Positions 1-7,968 of a DNA stretch of 64,000 nucleotides are shown one piece after another. Position 1 is the first letter of the stretch, and every line of letters begins with the position of its first letter. Under the pieces are notes generated by a model. It worked only from the letters and a program-made list of their open reading frames with translations, did not search any database and was not told the origin of the DNA. Made by a program: the position numbers and the translations under genes. This DNA is from Mumia xiangluensis (lineage in GTDB: Bacteria > Actinomycetota > Actinomycetes > Propionibacteriales > Nocardioidaceae). The stretch is taken from the NCBI RefSeq assembly GCF_010994095.1, contig NZ_WJYO01000007.1, positions 62,001 to 126,000 on the forward strand, read 5' to 3'.

Positions 1-1226
1 TTCTCGCCTTCTCGACCACATCGAGACGCCTGGCGCTCGGTATCGGACCAGCGGGGTCGGGCAAGACGACCGCCATGCGCGCGCTTGCCGCTGTCTGGAC
101 CAACAGCGGCGGCCGTGTGATCCCTCTGGCTCCGTCGGCGACTGCAGCACACGTCCTCGAGAACGAACTCAGGTGCCGCGCGGAGAATCTTCACAAGTTC
201 CAGCACCTCTCGCAGAATCCCAACATCGACGACGATTGGGCCAGCCTTCGACAAGGCGACCTCGTGCTCGTCGACGAAGCCACACTCGCGGGCACCCATC
301 GACTCGACGGGCTCGTCCAGTACGCCCGCACTCGTGGCGCCGTGGTTCGACTCCTCGGCGATCCATACCAGCTCTCATCCGTCGACGCTGGCGGCGCCTT
401 CCGACTCCTCATCGACCGAATCGGCGGCGCCGAGCTCACTGGCTTGCGCCGGTTCAGAGATCCCGCCGCCGCCCAAGCGACACTCGCGATTCGCCGCGGT
501 GACCCCACCGGCATCGAGTACTTCCTCGACAGCGGCCTCGCCGAGTCGGGCAGCGACACCGCCATGCTTTCTGCCGCGTACGACGGCTGGGCGCGTGATA
601 CCCATGCAGGCCTCCGAAGCCTCATCATCACCACGAATGATCGCGACGCCCTCGCCCTAAACCTTCAGGCGCGACGCATGCGCGTACGTGCCGGCACCGT
701 CGAGGAGAACGGCGTGACACTGCGCGATGAGTCAGTTGCTGGAGTCGGCGACCTCATCGTCACGCGCCGCAACGACCGCCGCCTGCGAAGCTCTGATAGG
801 TCGAGCTTCGTCAAGAACGGCGACACCTGGACCGTCACGACCGTCGGTGCGGACGGCGGGCTCCGAGCAAGATCGTCCGACGGGACGACCATCGACCTGC
901 CTAGCGACTACGTCGCCAATCACACCCAACTTGCTTACGCGATGACAGCCATGCGCGCCCAAGGAGCGACCGTCGACACGGCACACGTTGTCGTCGACGA
1001 AGCGACTACCCGCGAAGCGCTATACGTCGCACTCACACGCTCGCGCGAGCCAGCCCGCGAGTACGTCACCACGGAGCGCCTAGGTGCGATCGAACCCTCG
1101 GCGTCGTTGCCCTCCGCCAAGCCAAGTGGCCGAGACGTCCTCGCCAACACCCTCAGTCGTACCAATCTCGAGCGCTCAGCCCACGCGCTGCGGACTGGAG
1201 TTCACAGCCAAGCCACGATTGATTAG
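1..1226 (+). CDS. MobF/TrwC-type relaxase, C-terminal helicase part (5' end outside window)
   Basis: The frame is open from base 3, so the gene starts left of the window; 407 residues are visible. They form a RecD/TraI-type superfamily 1 helicase: Walker A GPAGSGKTT just before the first ATG at 75, Walker B LVDEAT, a motif III-like stretch around LLGDPYQLSSVD, and a C-terminal motif near AMRAQGATVDTAH followed by YVALTRSR. In actinobacterial plasmids and integrative elements this architecture is the C-terminal half of TraA/TrwC relaxases, which nick oriT and unwind the transferred strand. The relaxase domain itself is not seen, so a stand-alone AAA helicase remains possible. It fits the mobile-element character of bases 1 to 18,371. 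Confidence 0.8.
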   Translation, partial: LAFSTTSRRLALGIGPAGSGKTTAMRALAAVWTNSGGRVIPLAPSATAAHVLENELRCRAENLHKFQHLSQNPNIDDDWASLRQGDLVLVDEATLAGTHRLDGLVQYARTRGAVVRLLGDPYQLSSVDAGGAFRLLIDRIGGAELTGLRRFRDPAAAQATLAIRRGDPTGIEYFLDSGLAESGSDTAMLSAAYDGWARDTHAGLRSLIITTNDRDALALNLQARRMRVRAGTVEENGVTLRDESVAGVGDLIVTRRNDRRLRSSDRSSFVKNGDTWTVTTVGADGGLRARSSDGTTIDLPSDYVANHTQLAYAMTAMRAQGATVDTAHVVVDEATTREALYVALTRSREPAREYVTTERLGAIEPSASLPSAKPSGRDVLANTLSRTNLERSAHALRTGVHSQATID

Positions 1227-1550
1227 ACGTGGGCGAGACGACGAGCGTCCCCAGGACCGCGTCGCACAGCATCTCTCGTGAGTTCGAACTCGCCTACGAG
1301 GTTTGGACACGCGACGGTGATACCCGCCGGCTAAGTGCGTGGGTCCGGCCATTGACCTGCACGAAGGCCTTCCAGCACTTGTCAGCAGGTCTGGTCGCTG
1401 TTCGTTCCTCTGCCGCCTCAGTGCGGCCAAGGTTGGACTTGTCATCGCCGGTGGCCGCGCAAGGTGGTCTGGACGCAACTCATTATGGTGAACGACGGCG
1501 CAGCATTCCGCCCACTATGACGCTGGCGCGGGGCACGAGGGGACCGACGG

Positions 1551-2711
1551 TCAGAGAGTGTCGCCACCCTTCGTTGGCCGTCGCCTTCGCATGTTCCAAG
1601 ACTCTGCTCCAGCAAACGAGGATGAGATGTCCTGGCCCAGGAACGAGCGTGCTCGCTCGTGCGTATCGGGCGACGGGTTCACGATCGAGACCTCTACATC
1701 AGAGGCCAACCCGGCTTGGCCAGGCTTACGCGTTGTCACCCGTAAGAGTGTGCGAAGTTCCAGGTCGTCCGCAGGAAAGCTGTAGCCCACGATGTCGAGC
1801 CATGACGCCCGAGACAAGGCCCAGTACGCGTCGTCCCAGATCTCCCCGAGGTCCGCGATGAACGCTTCCTTTCCGGCGGCCATGGTCGCCATGTGGGGTT
1901 CGTCAAATCGACGGACGCCACGGGCGCTGGCTACCGGATGATCGTACGAGCGGTGCCGGACCAACAGTTCGTCGCCCTCGCGGCTGTGCTTCCGCAACGC
2001 CGCAGAACTAATGGGGGTGTCAATCCGATCAAACTCCCACGACTTCGTGGCCGCGACGTCGACGACACACGAATCGTCTCCACGCCCCCAATCCACCGAA
2101 CCGTGCAGCTTGAGAACTACGACCGTCTTCGGGGGCAGATCAACCAGCCTGTTTCCGCTCCGAGTGCGCGGCCAAGACAACTGGACATTCAACCCCGCGC
2201 GCACGGCGCTCTGCTCGACGATCGTGTCCCAGTTGGAGGTGATCACCACCGCCGGCCGACCCTGAGGTGCCTTGAACCAGCCGTCGTGCGGAAGGTGTGA
2301 TGCGCGGCGCCACTGCGCCGCGGCCGTGGCGAGCAGGCCTTGGGCGATTTCAGCTCGCAGGCCCTTCAGCAGGTCGCCGGGGTCGAGCGGGAGACGCTCA
2401 CGGCCGCCGTGCACGCGCTCCATCACCTCTAGAAGGGTGAAGAAGTCGCTGACCACCGGACGAAACTCGGGCGAACCCCCGTCAGGGTAGAGAACCCTGG
2501 CAGCAGCTTCCAGATCTGCCTTCCACTGCTTGGCAGAGCGCAGAGTCTCCCACCGGGCGTAGCCAGCCTCAAAAGCCCGCGGCCAAATGTGGCGGAGAAG
2601 CTCGTCCGTCAGAGGAAGCCCAGCTGCCTTGGAGGCACCAGCGCCGAGAAACATGACACCAAGCCGCCGGTCAGGCGGACGACCACCTCCAGACCGTCTT
2701 TCTGCCATCAC
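1551..2711 (-). CDS. SIR2-family protein (SIR2_2-like), possible NADase
   Basis: 386 residues. The N-terminal nucleotide-binding signature is FLGAGAS (about residues 21-27). It is followed by ITSNWD with Asn160, LKLHGS with His203, and IVGYSFPADD near residue 308. These are the landmarks of bacterial SIR2-like proteins, many of which cleave NAD+ in anti-phage systems such as DSR or Thoeris-type modules. Asn160 and His203 are the expected catalytic pair. No second defence subunit is adjacent: the left neighbour is the relaxase and the right one a divergently oriented peroxidase cluster. A defence role is therefore inference; a lone SIR2 effector is the simplest reading. Confidence 0.75.
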   Translation of the reverse strand: MMAERRSGGGRPPDRRLGVMFLGAGASKAAGLPLTDELLRHIWPRAFEAGYARWETLRSAKQWKADLEAAARVLYPDGGSPEFRPVVSDFFTLLEVMERVHGGRERLPLDPGDLLKGLRAEIAQGLLATAAAQWRRASHLPHDGWFKAPQGRPAVVITSNWDTIVEQSAVRAGLNVQLSWPRTRSGNRLVDLPPKTVVVLKLHGSVDWGRGDDSCVVDVAATKSWEFDRIDTPISSAALRKHSREGDELLVRHRSYDHPVASARGVRRFDEPHMATMAAGKEAFIADLGEIWDDAYWALSRASWLDIVGYSFPADDLELRTLLRVTTRKPGQAGLASDVEVSIVNPSPDTHERARSFLGQDISSSFAGAESWNMRRRRPTKGGDTL

Positions 2712-2901
2712 CCCTCCTCACGGCACAGGCTCCCACATTCCTCACACTCGATGCCGGAGCTCACCTCGCGCCGAGCGTGAGCTGGGCGAGGGCTCGCTGA
2801 ATGGCGGCATCAACTAAGGGATGGGCTAACGACGACACCACCCACGGCGAGTTCCGCGGCGGCCGGCCCGAAGACCTCGATCCGGCCGCCACCCGAGACG
2901 T

Positions 2902-4431
2902 TCAGACGCTGACTCCCCCGACCGTGAGGACGTCGGCGATACCGAATTCCCCGGCAGTTGCTCCCAGCGTGGGGCGCCAGTCAGGCTGGGCCCGCAGGAA
3001 GGACGAGCGGTCATTCTGGGTAAGGCCGATGAGAACCTCAGCGACCACGCGGCCGCCGATGGGGCCCAGCGACTGGCCACCTCGAGTGACCTCTGCCTCC
3101 TTGAGGAACCAGAACCAGAGGGGCGCCGGGTGCTGCAGCCCGGTCTGGATGGCGACCGTCGCGGGGTCGATGCGGAGCTTGCCGGCGGTCGCGGCGGCGA
3201 AGTCTTCGCCGCTCGGGAGTTCGAGCGCGACGCCGCGCTTGATGTTGAGAAACGCGAGCGACCGACGCATCTGGTCGATCGAGGCGGGCAGGGAGTGCAG
3301 CGGGCTCGAGATGCGGATGTCGAAGAGCCGCGCTCGCTGGGTCTCGCCGCCTGAGGTCGGCAGGCCGTCGAAGAACCGGTGCCACTCGATCTCCCATCCG
3401 GTCGGTATGCGCCGGAAGCCGCGGAGGTCAGCGAGTGGGTTGGAGTCACCCTCCACGGAGAACACGGGCAACGGCGTCAGTCCTCCGTTGAGGAGGTACG
3501 CGTCGCGGACGAGGCTGTGACCGAAGCGGTAGGCGCCCGCCGAGAACTCGACCGGCATCCACGGGTTGCGGCGGACGTTGTACAGCTTGAGGGCGGCGTC
3601 AAGCCGGCCGTGCTTGTCGCGCTTGAGCACCTCGTCGGCGGTTGCCTGGCCGACGATGAGCGGGAGAAACCCGGTGAGCACGAGCCACTGGTAGTGCCAC
3701 CGGACGAGCGTGACGATCTGGCCGAAGGTCGGCTGTCCGGTGACGGCAGGTCCGCCGCCCCAACCGCCCACGGGGGTGGCGGGGACGCCAGTCACGAGGG
3801 ACGGGTCAGCGCGTACGCGGTCGACGACGTGGTTGTGGAACTCGACGAACCCGAGGTGGAGCTGCGCGACGATGACGTGCACGTCGTTGCGGGGGTCGCC
3901 GATGAGGGCTCGGCCCTGGTGGTTGCGGTTGAGGTCGCGCTGCAGGAACTCGGGCGGGTTTACGCCGAGAAGCAGTCTGTCAGGGTCGTTGCCGTCGTAC
4001 AGCCAGGGGTTAGCGGACGGACCGAGGCCGTAGAGGCAGTCCAGGTCGAAGCGCGGCGTGCGGAAGTTCTCGAGAGCGTCCGGGTCGTTGGCCTGGTCGA
4101 GCATCGAAGTCGGGTCGAAGGTGATGTCGTGGTCGACGAACTGCGCGAAGTACGTCCACCCCGCCGCCAGCGTCGCGTCCGAAGGAGTCGGCTCACCGCT
4201 CCAGCCGCCGCCTGGCTGGTCCGGCTGGTCAACCATCGCAGCGACGACGTTCTGGATCTGCGCGTCGTCGAGAACCAGCGGGGTCAGGCCGCGGAACAGG
4301 CGTCCGAACTTGCCGGTTTCAGTCGTGGACCGCGGGACGTTGCCGATGCCGCGAGGCGGGGCCGATCCGTGGCCTGCGGCCACAGGGGCGCCGGAGGGCG
4401 GAGGGCCTCCGGGTGAGGCAGTTGCGGTCAT
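2902..4431 (-). CDS. Animal-type heme peroxidase family protein
   Basis: 509 residues from the ATG at 4431, chosen because GAGGGGAG lies 6 nt upstream; an in-frame ATG at 4494 lies inside the operator region and has no such site. Animal peroxidase (An_peroxidase) hallmarks are present: distal region FAQFVDHDITF with His101, the FVEFHN segment near residue 196, and YRFGHSLV with the probable proximal heme ligand His305. No signal peptide is evident, so it is probably cytoplasmic. It is divergent from the ImmA/IrrE-XRE pair and shares its promoter gap, suggesting control by that repressor. Substrate unknown. It is unlike the 739-residue dioxygenase-like member at 36609, which has a Tyr-x-x-His active-site motif. 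Confidence 0.85.
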   Translation of the reverse strand: MTATASPGGPPPSGAPVAAGHGSAPPRGIGNVPRSTTETGKFGRLFRGLTPLVLDDAQIQNVVAAMVDQPDQPGGGWSGEPTPSDATLAAGWTYFAQFVDHDITFDPTSMLDQANDPDALENFRTPRFDLDCLYGLGPSANPWLYDGNDPDRLLLGVNPPEFLQRDLNRNHQGRALIGDPRNDVHVIVAQLHLGFVEFHNHVVDRVRADPSLVTGVPATPVGGWGGGPAVTGQPTFGQIVTLVRWHYQWLVLTGFLPLIVGQATADEVLKRDKHGRLDAALKLYNVRRNPWMPVEFSAGAYRFGHSLVRDAYLLNGGLTPLPVFSVEGDSNPLADLRGFRRIPTGWEIEWHRFFDGLPTSGGETQRARLFDIRISSPLHSLPASIDQMRRSLAFLNIKRGVALELPSGEDFAAATAGKLRIDPATVAIQTGLQHPAPLWFWFLKEAEVTRGGQSLGPIGGRVVAEVLIGLTQNDRSSFLRAQPDWRPTLGATAGEFGIADVLTVGGVSV

Positions 4432-4444
4432 TGTGCACTCCCCT

Positions 4445-4563
4445 CGTTCGTTGGCCCGGCCGGCTGCCGCGCCTCTCCGTTCGCAAACGATCATCTATCG
4501 TTCGCAAACACGAATCAGGATGACACGCCGCTGTACCGTTCGTCAATGCGAACGGGCTATCGT
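4445..4563. promoter_or_regulatory. Divergent operator region with repeated CGTTCG sites
   Basis: The gap between the peroxidase and ImmA starts carries CGTTCG at 4445, 4478, 4499 and 4537, and its complement at 4549. The 11-mer CGTTCGCAAAC is repeated exactly at 4478-4488 and 4499-4509, 21 bp (two helical turns) apart. A perfect 7-bp inverted repeat, CCGTTCG with a 6-nt spacer, spans 4536-4555. This looks like binding sites for a dimeric helix-turn-helix repressor, most likely the XRE protein at 5444. The sites are seen directly; the regulator assignment is inference. Confidence 0.65.
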
Positions 4564-4571
4564 TAGTGAGG

Positions 4572-5447
4572 ATGACCGGGATAGAGGGGCTCTCAGCGCT
4601 GGAGATCGCCATGCGGCAACGCCCGCGGGCATCACCTGAGGACGTCATCCAAGACCTGGCTGCCGACCTGGTCGACCTGGGAGAGGTCACCCGCCCTCCC
4701 GTGGACCTGCGCCTGCTGGCGAGCATCCAGGCCATCGTTGACGTCGAGGAAACCATCGACACCTTTTCTGGCTGCCTCATCAACAAGGACGGCCAGCTCC
4801 GAGTCCAGCTAAACGCTCTCGAGTCGCTCCCCAGACAGAACTTCACGCTCGGCCACGAGATCTGCCACACCCTCCTTCCAGGGTTCACTCTGTCGACGAA
4901 CTTCCGTTGCACCCCGGGCCGCAGCACGCCCCGGCAATCAAGACAGCTCGACGTCGAGTGGCTCGCTGATGTAGGCGCGAGCGAACTCGTCCTTCCCCGC
5001 CGGCTTGTCACGAAGGACTTCGCTGAACGCCCTTTCGGCTGGGACGCACTCGAAGCAGTCAGCAACCTCTACGCAGCCAGCCTCGAGGCAACGGCCCGAC
5101 GGTTCGTGCGCCTCTCCGCGGCCCCCGCCTTCTTCGTGCGGCTGCAGTTCGGCACGAGCAAGACCAACCCGCGCCCCGAACTCCGCGTCCGCCATGCGTC
5201 GTGGTCACGCCACCTCAACATCTTCATCCCACCCAAGAAGTCGGTGCCACGAACGCACCCGATCTTCCGCGCAACCGAAGGCGAGCTCGTGGATGAAGTC
5301 GCCGACATGGCATGCCTCAGAGCGCCCGGACAGTTCCGGGTCTCCGCACGCCCGTACCCCTACTTCGACAACCAGAAAGGCGAAGACGTCCTGCGTGTGC
5401 TTGCCGTCGGCGTCAACTCGCCCACACGCAAGGAGAAGCGACCATGA
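4572..5447 (+). CDS. ImmA/IrrE family metallo-endopeptidase
   Basis: 291 residues from ATG 4572 (an in-frame GTG sits two codons upstream at 4566). The zinc motif HEICH is at residues 95-99, inside FTLGHEICHTLL, typical of the DUF955/ImmA-IrrE proteases. Family members (ImmA of ICEBs1, IrrE/PprI of Deinococcus) cleave an XRE-type repressor after stress. The stop codon overlaps the start of the XRE gene by 4 bp (ATGA, 5444-5447), so the two are translationally coupled. The C-terminal 150 residues lack a motif I can name. Its likely substrate is the neighbouring XRE protein. Confidence 0.88.
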   Translation: MTGIEGLSALEIAMRQRPRASPEDVIQDLAADLVDLGEVTRPPVDLRLLASIQAIVDVEETIDTFSGCLINKDGQLRVQLNALESLPRQNFTLGHEICHTLLPGFTLSTNFRCTPGRSTPRQSRQLDVEWLADVGASELVLPRRLVTKDFAERPFGWDALEAVSNLYAASLEATARRFVRLSAAPAFFVRLQFGTSKTNPRPELRVRHASWSRHLNIFIPPKKSVPRTHPIFRATEGELVDEVADMACLRAPGQFRVSARPYPYFDNQKGEDVLRVLAVGVNSPTRKEKRP

Positions 5448-5878
5448 ACGCACCGAACACCTCACGCAATCCAGACGACGTCAAGGCGATAGGCACACGT
5501 ATCCGAACACTCCGCACCGACAAAGGGCTCTCTCTGACCGAACTCGCCGAACGTGCGGGCGTCAGTAAGTCCTACCTCTCGACAGTCGAGCACGGAACCG
5601 GAAGCCGACCAGGTGTCGCGGTTCTGCACAAACTCGCTACAGCGCTCGGCGTAACGCTCGCCGATATTCTTGGGCGAGTCGTCCAGTCCACCCCAACGAC
5701 GGTCGATGTTCCCGAGTCGCTTCAGGAGTTCGCCGAAGCCAATAACCTCCCGCAGGTCGACATCGACATGCTCGCTGGCATCAAGTTCCGAGGGGACGCA
5801 CCGCGGACCGCTGCAAGGTGGCAGTTCATCTACAACGCCATCGTGATGAGCGGACAGGTGGAGGAGCGTCCTGGCTGA
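5444..5878 (+). CDS. XRE family transcriptional regulator
   Basis: 144 residues. An XRE helix-turn-helix lies at about residues 15-70: IRTLRTDKGLSLTELAERAG, then VSKSYLSTVEHG, then LHKLATALGVTLADIL. A short C-terminal region follows that could be the protease-sensitive dimerisation segment. The ATG at 5444 overlaps the ImmA/IrrE stop and is preceded by AAGGAGAAG. As the second gene of the pair it probably represses both divergent promoters through the CGTTCG sites at 4445-4555. Confidence 0.88.
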   Translation: MNAPNTSRNPDDVKAIGTRIRTLRTDKGLSLTELAERAGVSKSYLSTVEHGTGSRPGVAVLHKLATALGVTLADILGRVVQSTPTTVDVPESLQEFAEANNLPQVDIDMLAGIKFRGDAPRTAARWQFIYNAIVMSGQVEERPG

Positions 5879-6267
5879 GCAGCCCGTGCCAAAGAGCACC
5901 GCGCTTCTCCGACCGACATACCAATTCACCGGGCCCGGAATGCCAGGTACAACCGCGGCATTCCACCGGTGCGCAGTACTGGGCGTGCGGTGAGCCCGTG
6001 GTGTATTTGACCGGCCGCTGCGGACGGACAAGGTTCTCGCCCGCCGCCCCGGCTGGGCCGACCTACTTCTTACCGCCGCGATTCTCCCGGTCAGGACACC
6101 CCACGGCCTGAACGACCACCCCGATCTGCCCAAGTCGTCGCTTTGGTTCTGTTTGACTCGCGTCATGAACTTTCAGACCTTGGCGCTCGACATCTCGTGG
6201 AGACAACGCCTACCGGGCCAACCGACGAGTCCCCGGCCAGTCTCCGACTAGAGAGCTCGAAGTCGGC
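5879..6267. other. Intergenic stretch without recognisable gene
   Basis: About 390 bp after the XRE gene. Short open frames occur in several phases but none has a family signature, a ribosome site or consistent codon bias. I see no RNA gene or strong hairpin. It borders the decayed SLATT-like gene and may be decayed coding DNA. Confidence 0.5.
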
Positions 6268-6748
6268 GTGACCGCAGATCGGCTGGCCGAATTAGTGCGG
6301 GCGCAACGGTAAGCCGATCGCGATTATGCGCGAGCGAGCCGCCGGGGCTGGCAGCGTTACGCCACAGCGACTCAGAACCTGATTTGGATCACAGGGGCGT
6401 CGGCGACGGTAATCCTCGGCGTCTCAGACCTCAGCACCGGCGCCAGCATCGGCTTCGCCCTCACGGCATGTCACACTGTTGAGCTCGGCCGAGCCGTTCT
6501 TCAACTGGCGGTCTCGCTGGATCAACTGTGACGAGGCGCTCGCCGAGTGGCACGAGGCCGAAGAAGCCCTCTACCACTACGTGACCTCAACCGCGCGCGA
6601 GCAACTCGACCGCAACAGACTCCATGAATTTGGCCAGATGCGGCGGAACGCCTGGACTCGGTTCTCCCAGCAGTGGTTGCACGAGCGACGCGGAGGGAAC
6701 GGTCCGACAGCCATGACCTGCTTGCCCCAGACTTTGACCGTCGCCTAG
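6268..6748 (+). pseudogene. Decayed SLATT-domain-like membrane protein
   Basis: From GTG 6268 one frame reads a short N-terminus, is broken by TAA at 6310-6312, then continues through ARASRRGWQRYATATQNLIW and a hydrophobic stretch. Near 6470-6485 the similarity moves to another phase, which reads FFNWRSRW, then AEEALYHYV, then a charged amphipathic tail ending QQWLHERRGG. Two membrane segments followed by a coiled-coil region and an aromatic/Arg-Trp motif are the pattern of SLATT proteins, membrane effectors linked to nucleotide-second-messenger defence. One stop and one frameshift make it a pseudogene. The family call comes from pattern recall and is moderate. Confidence 0.5.
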
Positions 6749-6761
6749 AGTGGACACACCA

Positions 6762-6789
6762 GAGCCTCCATCAGACCCGGGGCGATTCA
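6762..6789. repeat. IS-end-like motif, copy 1
   Basis: A 28-bp motif running GAGCCTCCATCAGACCC to GGCGATTCA. It recurs with a few differences at 10862-10890 in the same orientation. It sits where the IstA N-terminal reading frame at 6925 loses similarity, so it probably marks the terminus of another insertion sequence that cut into the IS21 remnant. I recall similar sequences at actinobacterial transposon ends but cannot assign the family. Confidence 0.4.
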
Positions 6790-6961
6790 CAACCGTCGAC
6801 CTACCGATCCCCAGATCCCGCGCGACCTGACGCTGCGGAATACCGTCCGCAACCAGCCGCCGGATCAGAGCCCAATCCTCCACTGAGATCACCCATCCAA
6901 TCTGTCTGGGTGGCCTCGTATTCAAACGTCGCTATGGCCTCGTTGTCGAACGTCGTCGACA
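6790..6961 (-). pseudogene. IS21-family istA N-terminal fragment with terminal repeat
   Basis: Reading leftward from 6925, the protein starts with a methionine and gives VISVEDWALIRRLVADGI, then RQVARDLGIGRSTV. This is the N-terminal helix-turn-helix of IS21 IstA transposases, and similarity then stops. Upstream, the complement of 6961 begins TGTCGACGACGTTCGA, which matches 13 of 16 bases of the IS21-like end at 13511. So this is the left tip of an IS21 element whose remainder is gone. Both the end and the orientation agree with an IS21 relic. Confidence 0.6.
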
Positions 6962-7261
6962 ACACCCAGGTCTACTACGACCCCGCAGCCCGTGTGGGTC
7001 CGTGCCGCCAGCGCCGACAACGCCAAAGAGCCGGATGCGGTGTCAGTCGAGTTCACCGTCAGCATCGCCTCTGACTCGGAAGAGTACGCCTCCCTCGACC
7101 GGAAGTACTCGCGCTACCGCATCGACGTGATCCGCGAGCACGACGCGTGGAAGTGGCCGGTCCGGCAACGCCGATCCCGACCTGAGACCCAGACAGTCCG
7201 ACGGCAAAACCAGCCGGCGCAGGCTGGCAACCCCTACCGGCTGCCTGGCACCCTTCGGATC
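6962..7261 (+). pseudogene. Possible gene fragment, unknown
   Basis: From GTG 6992 an open frame reads VWVRAASADNAKEPDAV, then VEFTVSIASDSEEYASLD and a charged stretch ending near EHDAWKW (about 7155). The composition up to there is protein-like. A one-base slip after it would give a Gly-Pro-rich end and an early TGA. It may be the C-terminus of a secreted or membrane-anchored protein cut by the IS21 relic on its left. No family recognised; it could be chance. Confidence 0.25.
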
Positions 7262-7270
7262 TGACACGAC

Positions 7271-7347
7271 CGAAAACGGTCGTTCCCGGACACCACCTCG
7301 CAGAGCCGCAGACGCCGAGGGGGTGTGATGTTCGATCCCGCCTCTGC
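7271..7347. repeat. Interspersed repeat, copy 1
   Basis: A 77-bp stretch resembling 11680-11755. Shared blocks include CTCGCAGAG, GTGTGA and CGATCCCGCCTCTGC, with roughly three quarters of positions alike by eye. Both copies run in the same direction and lie in intergenic DNA of the island. Nature unknown: a small interspersed repeat or a degenerate IS fragment. Confidence 0.5.
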
Positions 7348-7361
7348 TCGCGCATTGACTC

Positions 7362-7393
7362 GCCGGCACCCCGACGTTGGTCGGGGTGCCGGC
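7362..7393. terminator. Strong hairpin terminator
   Basis: A perfect 14-bp stem (GCCGGCACCCCGAC against its complement) with a GTTG loop, ending 8 bp beyond the stop of the lipoprotein gene at 7402. Being symmetric, it can stop transcription from either side. There is no T-run, as is usual in high-GC actinobacteria. Confidence 0.75.
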
Positions 7394-7401
7394 GGACCAC
7401 A

Positions 7402-7968
7402 TCAAGAACCCGTGGTACAGGACGTATTCGGGTCGTTGCTCTCGCACATTGCAACGGCGACGGGAAGCACAAGCGATCCCTTGCCCCCATTTTCGGCGGT
7501 GTAGCGCAGTCGAATACCTTCGAGCGACGCTGCCTTAGCTTCACCCTTGTGTAGTTCGACAGCAACATTCTCGACACCTTGCGAGCACTCGCGGGTCACC
7601 TCGTCGCGACCGCGGAATGGCTCCGCATCCGGTAGCGACGTGTCCAGGATCTTCAGAGGCGTTACTCCGTCTCGAGGTGCAAAGACGGTCACGTCGGCGA
7701 TACTCAAGTCGCCGCTGACCTTGAGCGCTTCTGCGCCGTCGATCCTTACGCCTCCTGGAGTGGAGAGACACACCGTACTCACCCAGATGCTCGCCGTTCT
7801 GGTTCCCGCAGCGTTGAATCCGAGATTTGTCCACCCGCCGTCACCAGCAACGAGTAGTTCCGGCTTGGGCGTGCCTGTGGCATCGCTTCTCCCCTGCTCA
7901 GCCGAGCATGCACTCATGAATACGCTGACGCAGAGGATGACGACGCCACAGGCTACGCGACGGATCAT
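7402..7968 (-). CDS. Putative lipoprotein
   Basis: 188 residues from ATG 7968. That start is chosen because it gives a classic lipoprotein signal (MIRR, then a hydrophobic core, then FMSAC with lipobox Cys21) and overlaps the upstream stop by 4 bp (ATGA, 7965-7968). The mature part is mostly beta-type sequence with several cysteines and no domain I recognise. It is translationally coupled to the 855-residue secreted protein, suggesting that both work at the cell surface. Confidence 0.72.
   Translation of the reverse strand: MIRRVACGVVILCVSVFMSACSAEQGRSDATGTPKPELLVAGDGGWTNLGFNAAGTRTASIWVSTVCLSTPGGVRIDGAEALKVSGDLSIADVTVFAPRDGVTPLKILDTSLPDAEPFRGRDEVTRECSQGVENVAVELHKGEAKAASLEGIRLRYTAENGGKGSLVLPVAVAMCESNDPNTSCTTGS

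Noticed and set aside
1229-1861. Plus-strand frame after the relaxase
   Set aside because: Largely antisense to the SIR2 gene, Ser/Arg/Thr-rich and without family resemblance.
4572-5878. Toxin-antitoxin pair
   Set aside because: The HEICH protease followed by an XRE gene is better explained as a protease-repressor switch; no toxin fold is evident.
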